From Chara braunii (taxonomy: Eukaryota; Streptophyta; Charophyceae; Charales; Characeae), in NCBI GenBank assembly GCA_003427395.1, contig BFEA01000011.1, positions 1,857,615-1,877,753 on the forward strand: DNA of 20,139 nt, in the 5' to 3' direction. Below are positions 1-8,599 of the stretch, in pieces (the first letter of the stretch is position 1; each line of letters starts with the position of its first letter). The notes beneath the pieces are model-generated. The model did no database searches and had not been told where the DNA came from. It was given only the letters and a program-made list of their open reading frames with translations. A program made the translations under genes and the position numbers.

Positions 1-133
1 CAAGTCTTTTCTCTTCTAGACATCTTGCCAGACCCCTTTTCCTCAAGCCCGTGCAAAGCCAATTACACAAGTCTTTTCTGTTCTGGGCATTTTGCCAGAC
101 CCCTTTCTCAGGCCCATGCAAGGCCAATTACAC
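1..133. repeat. Two tandem copies of a ~66-bp unit
   Basis: Positions 1-68 and 69-133 are imperfect copies. Both begin CAAGTCTTTTCT, continue through GCCAGACCCC and end GCCAATTACA, and a third copy may start at 134 (CAAGTTTTTCC). Most differences are transitions. If the minus-strand retroelement's 3' LTR starts near 163, these copies lie inside that LTR. That placement is inferred, because the left edge of the window cuts the repeat. Confidence 0.85.
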
Positions 134-180
134 AAGTTTTTCCATGCATTTTTCATTGGTAGATGGCACACCTTCCCCCC
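1..180 (-). mobile_element. Possible 3' LTR start and polypurine tract
   Basis: On the minus strand a purine run, GTGGGGGGAAGG (about 164-176), is followed directly by TGTGCC at about 163. A polypurine tract followed by TG is the usual layout at the start of a Ty3/gypsy 3' LTR. The LTR would then run left out of the window. No second copy of these sequences was seen to the right of gag, so the 5' LTR is absent, outside the window or too diverged to recognise. The call rests on this short motif alone. Confidence 0.25.
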
Positions 181-295
181 ACTCAAAACGCGATGTCCCC
201 ATCGCGGGACTGGTTCTCACTGGGAGGTACGCAGACCTTTGGCCCGCTGACCGCTATCAAGGACACAAGCCATCCGCTTCACAATTGAAGAGTGA
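134..295. other. Short non-coding stretch
   Basis: Apart from the pyrimidine run complementary to the possible polypurine tract, no gene, RNA or repeat was recognised here. Confidence 0.4.
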
Positions 296-560
296 TCAGT
301 TTCTTCCCAGCGGATGACGCCTCATCCTCCTACTCGATCCCACCTTTACTATTATGTGGCGTGCACCACTACTGAGGTTCCTCCTCACATCTGGCAACTC
401 CAGTCCAAGCCTTCCAGGGTCTCGTCTAGCCGTAAGAGCTTCCTTTGCGAATCGTTCCTCCCGAGTGGTAATTTTTTGGATCCGGCCTCTTCCTTTCAAG
501 ATAGTTGGGGTTCTCTATTAGTTCACGAGTGCAGTTACGAAGACCTCGCGGTTAGTCCTG
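296..560 (-). pseudogene. Degenerate coding remnant, unrecognised
   Basis: The minus strand reads as a charged, protein-like stretch (ending in an open run of 67 codons, 296-499) containing TTREERFAKEALTARR and LGLELPDVRRNLSSG. It is preceded in frame by NRFRTNREVFVTALVN (about 510-560) and two stops. The composition resembles real protein more than random translation. No family was recognised. It lies downstream of the 336-residue frame in the same orientation, so it may be the tail of another 3' reading frame of the retroelement. An overlapping plus-strand frame at 314-757 is rich in Pro, Ser and Trp and looks like a shadow. Confidence 0.3.
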
Positions 561-1170
561 AAGCGGTTGTAATACTCCCGCAGGGCGCTGTCAATGCACC
601 GTGGTGGTGGCAGACTCCACCCGGTACCTCGCCCGGCCCCTCCCCTTGGACAGTGCCGCCCAACTTAGTGCGGGCAACCGAGGTCCGACCCAAACGGCCA
701 CGTCACCCCTCTATGATATGGCGTGTGGTTGTAGAGGAGCGAAATAGACTAGAATAAGAATGACTCTCTCGCCCATTTGGTTCTCTCACCCTTTGACGTT
801 TAGGCTTTCAACATGTGGTGTATTTTGAACTCCCCGACTAGAGCTCATTGTCGAGGTCAGTTCCGGACGGCCCTCACCGATCCGAGGGATAGGTGCCTTG
901 ATCCTTTAACCTTCATCCCTTTCTTATGAGGGGCAGGTCGCGCTGTGACTTTTCCCTTTGAGGGACAGTGGTCCTGAGGTCTCGGTGCACCGGCATCCCC
1001 CTCCTGCTGAGGTCAAAGACTAGAGGAAAAGAAAAATGCTTTCTCAATGCCATTTCCATGGTTAGCCAGACGACCTTTCTTCAAAGTTGCCTAGGGTCCC
1101 CTGACTTATGCAATGCAATATCCAATTCTCATCACTCAGTCAAAGTCTATTTCCAGCTCTTTCTCATAGC
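561..1170. other. No gene seen; pyrimidine-rich spacer
   Basis: No credible coding frame, RNA or repeat was found. The plus strand is rich in C and T, as is the whole 1-2600 interval. It may be 3' non-coding sequence of the minus-strand retroelement. Confidence 0.4.
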
Positions 1171-1180
1171 TGGTTCTCAT

Positions 1181-1446
1181 GGCTGGTCCGATAGCCTATC
1201 ATCAACAAGATCACCTCTCTTGATCGATCCGGTGGTCGCTTCTTCAATAGTTTTTTTCCAAGGCTGACCCGTCAGCCTATTTCCGATCCTCAACTTCTTC
1301 CTTTGCAATATCCAGTCCTTATGACCGTCCCAACGGTTTATGCTCTTCTCATCTTGGCCCAACCTTCTTTGCCCTGCCCTTTTCTTTCCAACGCGCTTCT
1401 TTCTTTCATCCTTCCATAATGGCTATTTCAATGACCGACCCATCGG
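1181..1446. repeat. Four small hairpins with changing stems
   Basis: Four related palindromic cores lie in pyrimidine-rich DNA: 1181-1196 (GGCT/AGCC), 1262-1277 (GGCTGAC, CC, GTCAGCC), 1324-1337 (ACCGT, CCCA, ACGGT) and 1435-1446 (CCGA, CCCA, TCGG). The cores sit in similar surroundings, TGRCYG...CCC... followed by CTAT or TTT, spaced 81, 62 and about 110 bp apart. The stems differ in sequence but stay self-complementary. They may be a degenerate tandem family. The function is unknown. Confidence 0.5.
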
Positions 1447-1540
1447 ACTTTTTCATCTCACAGTGCTCATTTCAACTTTTTCTCAATCATCATTTCTCAA
1501 TCAATTCTTGCAGGGGATCCCAGTGCCTATTTCAAACAGT

Positions 1541-1694
1541 GTTCAACCTGGTTAGGGTCGTTCTTTTCCATTCTCAAGTCGAACAGCCTGGTTATGGCTA
1601 TTCTTATCCATTCCAAGTCGAACAGCCTGGTTAGGATCATTCTTATCCATTCCAAGTCGAACAACCTGGTTAGGGTCATTCTTATCCATTTCAA
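1541..1694 (-). repeat. 39-bp minisatellite, ~4 copies
   Basis: Units lie at 1541-1577 (partial, diverged), 1578-1616, 1617-1655 and 1656-1694, sharing CCTGGTTAGG and TTCTTATCCATT. The 39-bp period is a multiple of three. In the minus strand it encodes a 13-residue repeat close to MDKNDPNQAVRLG, inside an open stretch from 1809 to 1552. Whether it is translated is unknown. It could be the repetitive end of a retroelement protein or a non-coding repeat that happens to stay in frame. Confidence 0.85.
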
Positions 1695-1699
1695 TGTTA

Positions 1700-2200
1700 G
1701 CGCCCGAGGGGGTGGGCCTCGAGGACACGGATCCTATTTCTATCTCAGGGGTTAGAAGGTGATCATCTTCTTGGGTTTTACGCATGCTTCTTCCTCTGTC
1801 CCATGTCAATCATCATTCTCATGTCCATACATACATCCGACTTAGCGTCTAGTGCTCAAATTGAGGCTCGCAACCCCAAGCAGACTAGCCCACCCGGTCG
1901 TTCAACCAAAGCAAGGGAGTGCGAGCTATTACTGTTTTCTTTCTCTCTGACCTCTCATGCCTTTTGCTGCTCTGGACTTATTCGGAAGAGGTTGGATTAG
2001 GCTCCTAGGGAAGATGATGCTTCATGCCTCTTTACCCATAGGTCCTCTAACCTCTCATAGAGACTCATACCATGACTCATTCATCCAAGGGTATACATTT
2101 CACAAAACTCTTTTGCCATAAACTTTCTTCAATCTTGACAATTCTCATACCCTTTTCTTTCCCCAAAACAGAGTCAACCATTTCCAGTTCCGATCTCACT
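1700..2200. other. No gene seen
   Basis: No convincing gene, RNA or repeat was found. The minus-strand frame entering from the 39-bp repeat extends to 1809 (residues include PEIEIGSVSSRPTPSGANIE), and short plus-strand frames look random. Confidence 0.4.
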
Positions 2201-2219
2201 ATCATTGATCGTCACGTTT

Positions 2220-2570
2220 CCAAAGGAGCGAGTACTTATGCAAAGTAGCACTAGTTACCCAATCCTTGTTTACTTCCCCAGTTCAATGAGCAGCCCTGTT
2301 GCAGTTTTTCAAAAAAATGGACAAATTCGAGTGCAAGAACGACGCCACATACTTGTCTCATTTATGTCCCTTTTTTCGTTTTGCTTTGTCTAGACGTAGT
2401 CAGCCCTTCATAGTTGTAGTCTCAAGCTCATTGACCCTCACACCCTTCTGACAAAGCAAGTATTTATACACAGTAGCACTAGCTACCAAACCCTTAGTCA
2501 TTTTCGAAACCAGACGTCATCCCATTGTGAACTATTTCGAAGAATTCAAATGCAAAGCTTGGCATCACAG
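2220..2570. repeat. Degenerate direct duplication, ~230-bp spacing
   Basis: Sequence around 2229-2270 (AGTACTTATGC, AGTAGCACTAGTTACC) recurs around 2457-2500 (AGTATTTATAC, AGTAGCACTAGCTACC). Weaker similarity continues for about 100 bp, including the AATTCGAGTGCAA and AATTCAAATGCAA segments. This looks like an old tandem duplication downstream of the 336-residue frame. Confidence 0.6.
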
Positions 2571-2608
2571 TTTGTCTGTCCCAAGTGTTCGTCCTCCCCT
2601 TTTCCTAG

Positions 2609-3619
2609 CTATTCCCTGCTATGTCTATTGCCCCCCTGTTGCTCAGTTGCCTTGTGCTGGGCCTGCCTTGCGCGAGCGTCGATTTCCCGCTGAATCCTTC
2701 TCTTCGTTCTTTGTAGGTCAAGGAGCGCCTCTTCCGTGAAGAAGGTTGTTGGCGCTATGTCTTTACTCCTACTTAGCTTTTCCTGTGCTTTAATGGCCCA
2801 CTCATACCGCATGATACTCGTCCATTGATTAAACGAATCACTGCAAGATGGGTCAAACTCCTTTCTCCATTTGTCATTTTCATCGTCCGGATCGTTATCC
2901 CTTGCCCGAACTTCTTCTGTTAGCCTTGTAACCTCCTCGTCCTCCTCACCGCTGTTGAGATCTATGATCTCGTTGGGCTCTTCCTCGTCCAACCTCTGCC
3001 TCTTCCCTGGACTCACATTCTCCCCCTTACTGCTCTCACTGTCAGATGGAAGATCTATTGGTTCTCCCTCTCTCAGGGGTGAGGGTCCTCTGGTCCCTTG
3101 CTTCCTTCCCCCCCTTCCTACAACCAAGTTGGAGTCAAAACCCACATACAACTTCCTCTTTCTGGTACTTGATTCCCCAACCGGTCTTGTCCCTTGTTCC
3201 CCGCTGGGCCTGTTGTTGACATTGCTGTCATTCTCGTTTTCGAATTCCATCTTTTTTTTTTCTTCTTGTGTTCTTCTTCCCTGGTCCTGTTCATACATAA
3301 CAACCCCACAACAACCCTCATACACACACATTCCCTCCCACTCCCATTGTGAATTTGCAGGCTCATTCCCCAGAACTCGTGTTTGCCCCCATATGATTGA
3401 TAGTCCTCTTAGAGTGACGGCATGGGCGGCAATCCCGTTATCCCCCAAAAACTTTGGTACATTGTCCCAGCACATAGGTACCCCATATAGGCAGTCCCAA
3501 AATTGTCCCACAGAAGTATGATACATTGTTCCAGGCTCCCAACCCCATTCATAGTCCGCCCAAGCAGTCACCCCATGTCCCAAAAGGAAAGAAGACACAA
3601 AAACGAACAACCCCTGCAA
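2609..3619 (-). CDS. Intact 336-residue unknown protein downstream of pol
   Basis: This is an uninterrupted frame in the same orientation as, and about 100 bp beyond, the degraded gag-pol relic. That is the place where env-like or other extra genes sit in some Ty3/gypsy elements. The N-terminus (residues 1-21) has a hydrophobic stretch ending in TAWA, like a secretory signal peptide. Residues 22-115 are Trp-rich with Cys at 43, 50, 98, 103 and 104. From about residue 116 the protein becomes hydrophilic, with basic clusters RKRK (153-156) and GKRQR (205-209), acidic runs around 192-250, and a Lys/Arg-rich probably helical tail (about 295-325). No membrane anchor follows the signal-like segment. 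Met124 follows a ten-A run (3252-3261), so a shorter 213-residue nuclear-type product is an alternative start. A long plus-strand frame (2871-3521) covers the same DNA but looks like its Ser-rich shadow. No family was recognised; the env-like reading rests only on position and the signal-like start. Confidence 0.55.
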   Translation of the reverse strand: MQGLFVFVSSFLLGHGVTAWADYEWGWEPGTMYHTSVGQFWDCLYGVPMCWDNVPKFLGDNGIAAHAVTLRGLSIIWGQTRVLGNEPANSQWEWEGMCVYEGCCGVVMYEQDQGRRTQEEKKKMEFENENDSNVNNRPSGEQGTRPVGESSTRKRKLYVGFDSNLVVGRGGRKQGTRGPSPLREGEPIDLPSDSESSKGENVSPGKRQRLDEEEPNEIIDLNSGEEDEEVTRLTEEVRARDNDPDDENDKWRKEFDPSCSDSFNQWTSIMRYEWAIKAQEKLSRSKDIAPTTFFTEEALLDLQRTKRRIQREIDARARQAQHKATEQQGGNRHSRE

Positions 3620-3721
3620 TCATGATCACTTCCGCAGAGAAGTGGTACCGAATTATAGCCAGCTGCCTGCCTTTCAAGTTGTCAATTCCCTTCTTTCGTT
3701 GTCCTGAGCCTCTTGCACCCA

Positions 3722-4233
3722 TTACTCTACCGGATCCCGACTCAAAAACCTGACCAGCCTCTGTCCCGGAAATGACCCTTTTATCCCAGTACCATCAAGA
3801 TCCTCAAGTTCAAAAGTGTTCAGTCCCATTTGCTTAGTGACCCGGTAGGGACCTTTGAACCTTCTTCCCAGCTGTCCGGACCACGTGCTTTCAAGAGCCG
3901 AGTTCCTAACTAGTATCATTTCCCCCACCTGGAGCGGCTCCTTCCGAATGTTATTGACCTAGTCCCACCTTGCGTTGTCCCTCATTCGGCTATCCATCAA
4001 TCGGCATCCGCCAAGACTTCTTCATTTCTAACGACCTGTTGGCATCGTGCGGTGATTAGCTCCTCCGTAGACGTGTGCGGATTGTTACCTAGCCTGTTCC
4101 AGGTAGGAACCAAAGCTTCCACCGGGAAATCAATCTCCCTCTCATACCAGAGTTCTGTCGGAATGCACCCCGTCGTCCTCTTCGGTGTCATGTTCTCTGA
4201 GAAGACCGCCTGCTTAAGGTATCGAGGCCAGTT
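3722..4233 (-). pseudogene. Integrase C-terminal part with GPY module (broken)
   Basis: Downstream of a TGA at 4234-4236 the integrase reading continues in the same frame (3997-4191: TPKRTTGCIPTELWYEREID, then TEELITARCQQVVRNEE). It changes frame near 4000 and meets a TAG at 3959-3961. The final open stretch (3722-3928) holds RRFKGPYRV, the GPF/Y module that marks the integrase C-terminus in many Ty3/gypsy elements. About 40 residues later the protein ends at a TGA without any chromodomain-like sequence. In the family this region binds DNA and helps target integration. Confidence 0.85.
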
Positions 4234-5037
4234 TCACAGGTCATCTGCCGCCAGCTTAGCGATTGTGTTTTTCAAGGTCCAGTACCCCTTTTCTACAGGT
4301 GCATTGGCCTCAAGATGGTATGGTTCGATGATCTTGATAGGTACGCACAACATCTTGAGCCTGCTTAGCACTTCGTGATTTACGAACTCCGTCTCATTAT
4401 CCGCTATGAACCTGCGCACAAAGGGGTGCCTTAGGTAGAACTCTTTTATCCAGTCGGCCACTCCTTTTCCCGTCTTTCTCTTAAGAGCTACTGCCTCTAC
4501 GTAGTCGCTGAGGTTATCTCTTGCATCCAAAATATACCTGTATCCATCCGTCGATACAGTCATGATCGCAAGGTCGAGGTGGCCTCGGTGCCCCGGCCCC
4601 AGTACCCGAGTAGGTCTAAGGGGCTCGAAAATGCGTGTGGAGCTCCTTTCTTGACATGTTAGACACGTTTGACAGTACGTAGCCACCATACCTGCCATAC
4701 CTGGCCAAAAGTAAAGTGGCGCGATTTTTGCAAGGGTCCCTTTGAACGACCGATGCCCTCCGGCTAACCCATCATGCATCGTCTGAATTATGTCCAACTG
4801 CCTAGACCTTCCGCACACGACACGCCTAGGCATCATTCCCTCTTCCCTCTTGAACAGGTGGTCGTTCCTTAAAACATACCTTTCGGCTTCCTCCCTTGCC
4901 TTGAGGCTGACTTCCATAGGCTGCTTGTTTCCTATAAGCAGCAGACCGATTTCTTTGAAGATGTCATCATACATCTGTACAAGAAAGAATTTTCGTCCCT
5001 CCTGGTTAGTATCTTGCTCCTCCTGAGCCTGATTCAC
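4234..5037 (-). pseudogene. Integrase, zinc-binding and catalytic core
   Basis: This open stretch of 267 codons carries a complete HHCC motif (His88, His95, Cys125, Cys128) and the catalytic triad of a retroviral-type integrase: Asp155 in HLDLAIM, Asp213 in IADNETEF and Glu249 in NAPVEKGYW. Asp213 and Glu249 are separated by exactly 35 residues, as in DD35E enzymes. The usual Gly after the second Asp-Asn is Glu here. The stretch enters from another frame near 5006-5037 and is cut by a TGA at 4234, probably from a Trp codon. In a live element it would join element cDNA to host DNA. All catalytic residues survive although the polyprotein is broken. Confidence 0.93.
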
Positions 5038-5539
5038 TAGACACTGCAGCTCCCTTCGCGACTAGGCATATCACGTCATCCCGACCCCCTTCAACGGTCA
5101 TTGTCATCAGCTCTTCCTTCGGCCCCATCGTTGCTCCCCACGAATCCTTCTCATCTTTGCGTCTAATCGTAGCGACTGACCCTTCCCTGAGTTCCGCAAT
5201 TACGGCAGGCGCGCCCTTTTCCAGGGTCTGAATCAGCAGCTGGTCTGTTGTAGGAGCGACGCCCGTCATCTTGTTATCTACGACAAGGGTCCCCCCTTCG
5301 TACTCCAGGAAAGCGTCGATTGGCTCCGCATCCTCTACTCCTTCCGGCGTGATGCAAACCCGACTTAGCCTGTCTGCCCTGTTTCGGAGCCCCGCAATTC
5401 GCTCAACCTTGTAGCCGAACTGCCAGATAAAGTCTATCCATCTCTCATCGGTCGGGTCTATAGGCTTGTAGTTCTTTAATGCCCCGACGACATTGGTCGG
5501 ATCGATTTTCAGGATAAACCGTTTTTCGAATAGGTATGT
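5009..5539 (-). pseudogene. Distal RNase H and linker to integrase
   Basis: After a TAG at 5540-5542 the RNase H frame continues as TYLFEKRFILKIDPTNVV and on through a stretch resembling the end of Ty3-type RNase H. It leads into a hydrophilic linker (5006-5269) with EKGAPAVIAELREGSVATI and a Gly/Ser/Glu-rich end at a TAA (5006-5008). The integrase is then in another frame. This joins RNase H to integrase as expected in the gag-pol order. The linker itself has no recognised activity. Confidence 0.7.
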
Positions 5540-5799
5540 CTAAAAGGTCTTGAGGCAATGTAGAATGGCTAAAACCTCTTTCTTGAACTGTGAGTATTGC
5601 CACTCTGCCGAATTCAGGGTCCTACTTTCAAATCTGATAGGTCTTTCCTTGCCCTCCTCGCTTCTCTGTATCATGACTCCTCCTACTGCCAATAGTCCTC
5701 CGTCTGTTTCCAGGATAAAGGGTCGTCCTACTTCATCATTGAAGCAGGGTGCTGCCAAAGTGACTTGATCGGGAGCCAGAATGTCTTTGAGGGTCTAGT
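5540..5799 (-). pseudogene. RNase H, proximal part
   Basis: The stretch 5540-5758 reads PFILETDGG (likely first catalytic Asp), AVGGVMIQR, FESRTLNSAEWQYS and FKKEVLAILHCLKTF (likely catalytic Glu), the typical pattern of the RNase H fused to Ty3/gypsy reverse transcriptase. Upstream residues LKDILAPDQVTLAAPCFNDE are readable in this frame from about 5797, where the connection domain arrives in another frame with a few codons apparently missing. The family degrades the RNA strand of the RNA-DNA hybrid during reverse transcription. Confidence 0.9.
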
Positions 5800-6590
5800 C
5801 CCTCTTTCCCTAATCATTGCGTAGATAGGCTCAACTATTTTTGCAAAGCCTTTGATAAAGATCCTCCAGAATCCAACCACCCCTAGGAAGGCTAGTACTT
5901 CCGTTGTGGTGCGCAAAGGTGTTGGCCATTTAGAGATTTTATCCGTCTTAGCCGGGTCGGGCTTCCTCCCATAGGCCCCACAACGAAATCCCAGTATGGT
6001 CAATTCTGGGACCGCCAGGATGCTCTTTGGTCCGCTTGCGGTAATATTATATATCAGGAACCGCCGAAGTAGGTCCTTGATATCTTGTAGATTCGCGTCG
6101 AGCAGCAGTGAATCATATCCTGAATATAGATCTATCAAGGAATAAATGCTCCGGCTTGCGTGGGATTCTGCCAGTAGGTCGGCCTGTGGAAGCAATCCGC
6201 ATTCAACTTCTGCAAGTCCTGGATCCATCTGAGCGTCTTGTTGGGCTTCCGAAAAACGAACCATTTGTTCGCGTAGGGGGATGCGGTGGGTTCGGCCACG
6301 AACGAATCTATCTTGGCTCTAAGCAATTCAGTGACTTCCGCCTCTATTCCGAACTTATAGGTAGGCATTTTGTCGTTCCAGCATTCGTGTTCCACCGTGG
6401 GGATCCTAACGGGGGAGATTAGCTTTGCATCCAATCGACCTTTCTGGTGGTCATTGAAGACAAAGGCTAAATGAAACTCTTAGCAGACTTTCCTTATCAA
6501 CTGGGTCTCTTCCACCGTTAGGAACCCATCTACCCCTATTTTCATGGTGTCTGCTATCTCATCAGGTATCCGATGCACTTCCGCTGCTCA
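5800..6590 (-). pseudogene. Reverse transcriptase lacking the YXDD core
   Basis: Upstream segments are clear: VDGFLTVEETQLIRKVC, a TAA at 6480-6482, MPTYKFGIEAEVTELLRAKI, then FVFRKPNKTLRWIQDLQKLN (fingers). A frameshift near 6160 leads to SLIDLYSGYD, motif A with the first catalytic Asp. After LDAN the text jumps to LQDIKDLLRRFLIYN and then ILGFRCGAYG and FLGVVGFWRIFIKGFAKI, which belong to the thumb and connection beyond the active site. Motifs B and C, including YXDD, are missing at about 6083-6096, roughly 100 codons short of a normal family member. This enzyme could not polymerise DNA. Confidence 0.9.
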
Positions 6591-6961
6591 CCTCTCCCTT
6601 ATTATCCGCAAGATTTCTTCCTCCTTTTTCATGGTCTCTTCCCTTGATGTTTCTACTAGGATTGAGACCGGTTTGGTTTTCTTTCCTACCGGTTTGTACA
6701 TTCGCACATTCCCTTCTTGGATCGTTCTCCTAAAAAATGAACGGTCGGGATTGACGTTGCTACCTCCATGACGCGGGGTTGAAGACTTACAACCTTTCCG
6801 TTCAAACAATAGTCTTTTCGGACCTCATCTTCGAATTTGGCAAGCGTCGCCGGGTGCACCCCCACTTTGTGGTACTTGATAGCCTTGACGAGCTGTAACA
6901 AGTTTGGGATTTCAAGCACTACCTTTGGTGTTTCCTTCCGGCCTTCCTTTGGCTTGAGCAA
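6588..6961 (-). pseudogene. Protease to reverse transcriptase linker
   Basis: Two overlapping open stretches in different frames (6686-6961 and 6588-6809) form one interrupted segment. The first has LEIPNLLQLVKAIKYHKVGV and FEDEVRKDYCLNGKVVSLQP. The second has VRMYKPVGKKTKPVSILVET and ends in a basic/acidic run before a TGA at 6588-6590. The frame change lies near 6686-6809. No catalytic motif was seen. It is placed in the element by its position and continuing frame. Confidence 0.6.
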
Positions 6962-7094
6962 GCTGGTCCCAAGTTCGACTTCCGACTCCTTTTTGCCACT
7001 ATAACCCCTAGGACCTCGTCCTCTTGCCTCCTTTTCTTCAGAGGCAGACCCATCTTAATTTACTCCTTTTTGCTAAACTTGAAGGCCTTTTCAA

Positions 7095-7783
7095 TCATGA
7101 TCTCCACTCTTCCCTCATACCCTCCATCCGAGCGAATGCTCCTTTTCGTGCACTATCTTCGAACGTTGGCGACCAGGTTGCCAACTTGCCCTTCGGAGGA
7201 TCCCCTCCGATCCCAAGGAGTCGGAGGAGTTCTCCGCGACCGGTCACTGGGTCCTCTATATCCACCATGTATTGTCATCATGCAGATGTATACCTATCAT
7301 CTCTACGTTGGCGCACCATGATCTCCCGAGAATTATGTCATGGTTCATTTCTTCCATCACGGTCATCCGCTGGAAAGACTAGATCGATTCCCTGATCCCC
7401 GCCTGGACTGTGAATTTCGTGACGTACCCTGTAAAGGGAATTTCCCCGTCGGCTCCCAGGATACTCCCCGTCACCTCCTTGTTTACCGTACAACCCATAA
7501 TTGTTGCGAAGTCTCGTCGTATGAGGGTAATTTCCGCACCACCGTCCACTAATGCATCTGTGTGGTGGGTTCCGATGTGGACTTTTAACTTTCCTACCGG
7601 CAGCGCATGGAAGCTAAGCTTCGTCTCGAGCGGTGCCTTCATGACTTTACCACCTTCTCGGTCTGGTAGGCTTAAGCGGATATCTGCAAAAGTATTTTTC
7701 AGGTCCTCTAGATCCCCTGGAATTCTCTGGAGGTTGGAGACCCTTTGCGGTGCCTCAGCGTCCTCCGTTTCCTGCTCCTGTGG
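7095..7783 (-). pseudogene. Retropepsin-like aspartic protease (broken)
   Basis: The frame of the CCHC region continues past a TAA at 7784-7786 through a Glu/Gln-rich spacer. It reaches KVHIGTHHTDALVDGGAEITLIRR (shown in part: ALVDGGAEITLI) at about 7535-7550, the active-site strand. The usual Asp-Ser/Thr-Gly-Ala is Asp-Gly-Gly-Ala. After a TAG at 7379-7381 it continues with NHDIILGRSWC, the second hallmark (ILG) of retropepsins. A frameshift near 7265 leads to VDIEDPVTGRGELLRLLG and a TGA at 7095-7097. In the family the enzyme cuts Gag-Pol into its parts. Confidence 0.85.
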
Positions 7784-7786
7784 TTA

Positions 7787-8599
7787 CGGGGCCTCCTGTA
7801 CCTCTACGCGTCGGCGCGTTAGTAATTGCCTGAGTCCTTTAAGCAATCTCGAGCTTGCTTGGAACATGGTCTGAAAGGATACAGATACCATGGTACCTAG
7901 CAGTTTGCTCAGGGTATCATCGATTTCTGGCATAGTCAGGATCGGAATTTGGTACCTGAATTTTTTCTTTGCCGCCACTGCTTTGTCTATCGATTCTTCT
8001 TCCCTTGCATTTCTGTAGACTTTCTCCGGCTCCCAGGTCTCGATTTCACCTTGATTTGCGCTAGTCCCCGCGACCTCTTCCATTATCATATCTCGAATAA
8101 GTTTCTTTTCCGCCTCTGCCCGCCGGGTGGTGATGTTCACCCTATCCTGTCCTTTACCTTCTAGGATGAAATTGACTTGTGGTCCGCGTCCCCTCGGTTG
8201 GTCCCAAACAATGTCAGCTACCGGCTCGGCTTCTACGGTAGTTATATCCAGGTTATTCAAGATGATGACAACACGCCGCATCCCTCCGGGTGAATTCCAG
8301 TTTATGCGCTCTCCCTGAGGCCCAAAAATTTTACATTTAAGGGACCTGCTGCATCTTTGCCTCATAATATCATGGTTGAGTCTTGGGCAGGTCCGTACGA
8401 AATGTCCGATCATTGTGCAATACTTGCATTGCTCATTGGTCGGATCCCTCCTGTCATACCCTGGATTCGTTACTGCCGTCGGAACTACGGCCTCTTGGGG
8501 CGGGAGGGTGGGTCGGAATACTTGCGCTTGCATTACCAGTAGCGCATTTTTCACTCTTTCTATCTTGTTATGAACCCCGTGCACTCGTTCATGCACGCT
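7787..8599 (-). pseudogene. Gag nucleocapsid region with CCHC zinc knuckle
   Basis: This frame is shared with the preceding gag piece (8600-8884) and the following protease, separated from each by a TAA (8600-8602, 7784-7786). CKYCTMIGHFVRTC at about 8387-8428 is a perfect CX2CX4HX4C knuckle, the RNA-binding motif of retroelement nucleocapsids. Further on it is rich in charged residues (AEAEKKLIRDMIMEEV, EPEKVYRNAREEESIDKAV). Gag and pol sharing one frame suggests a single polyprotein, with the stops arising by decay rather than by programmed shift. Confidence 0.88.

Noticed and set aside
2871-3521. Plus-strand open frame of 216 codons
   Set aside because: It lies antisense to the 336-residue frame and is dominated by Ser, Leu and Pro, as expected from the complement of an acidic, Glu/Asp-rich coding sequence.
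7410-7874. Plus-strand frame of 154 codons
   Set aside because: It is the complement of the protease and gag frame, whose minus-strand motifs are clear.
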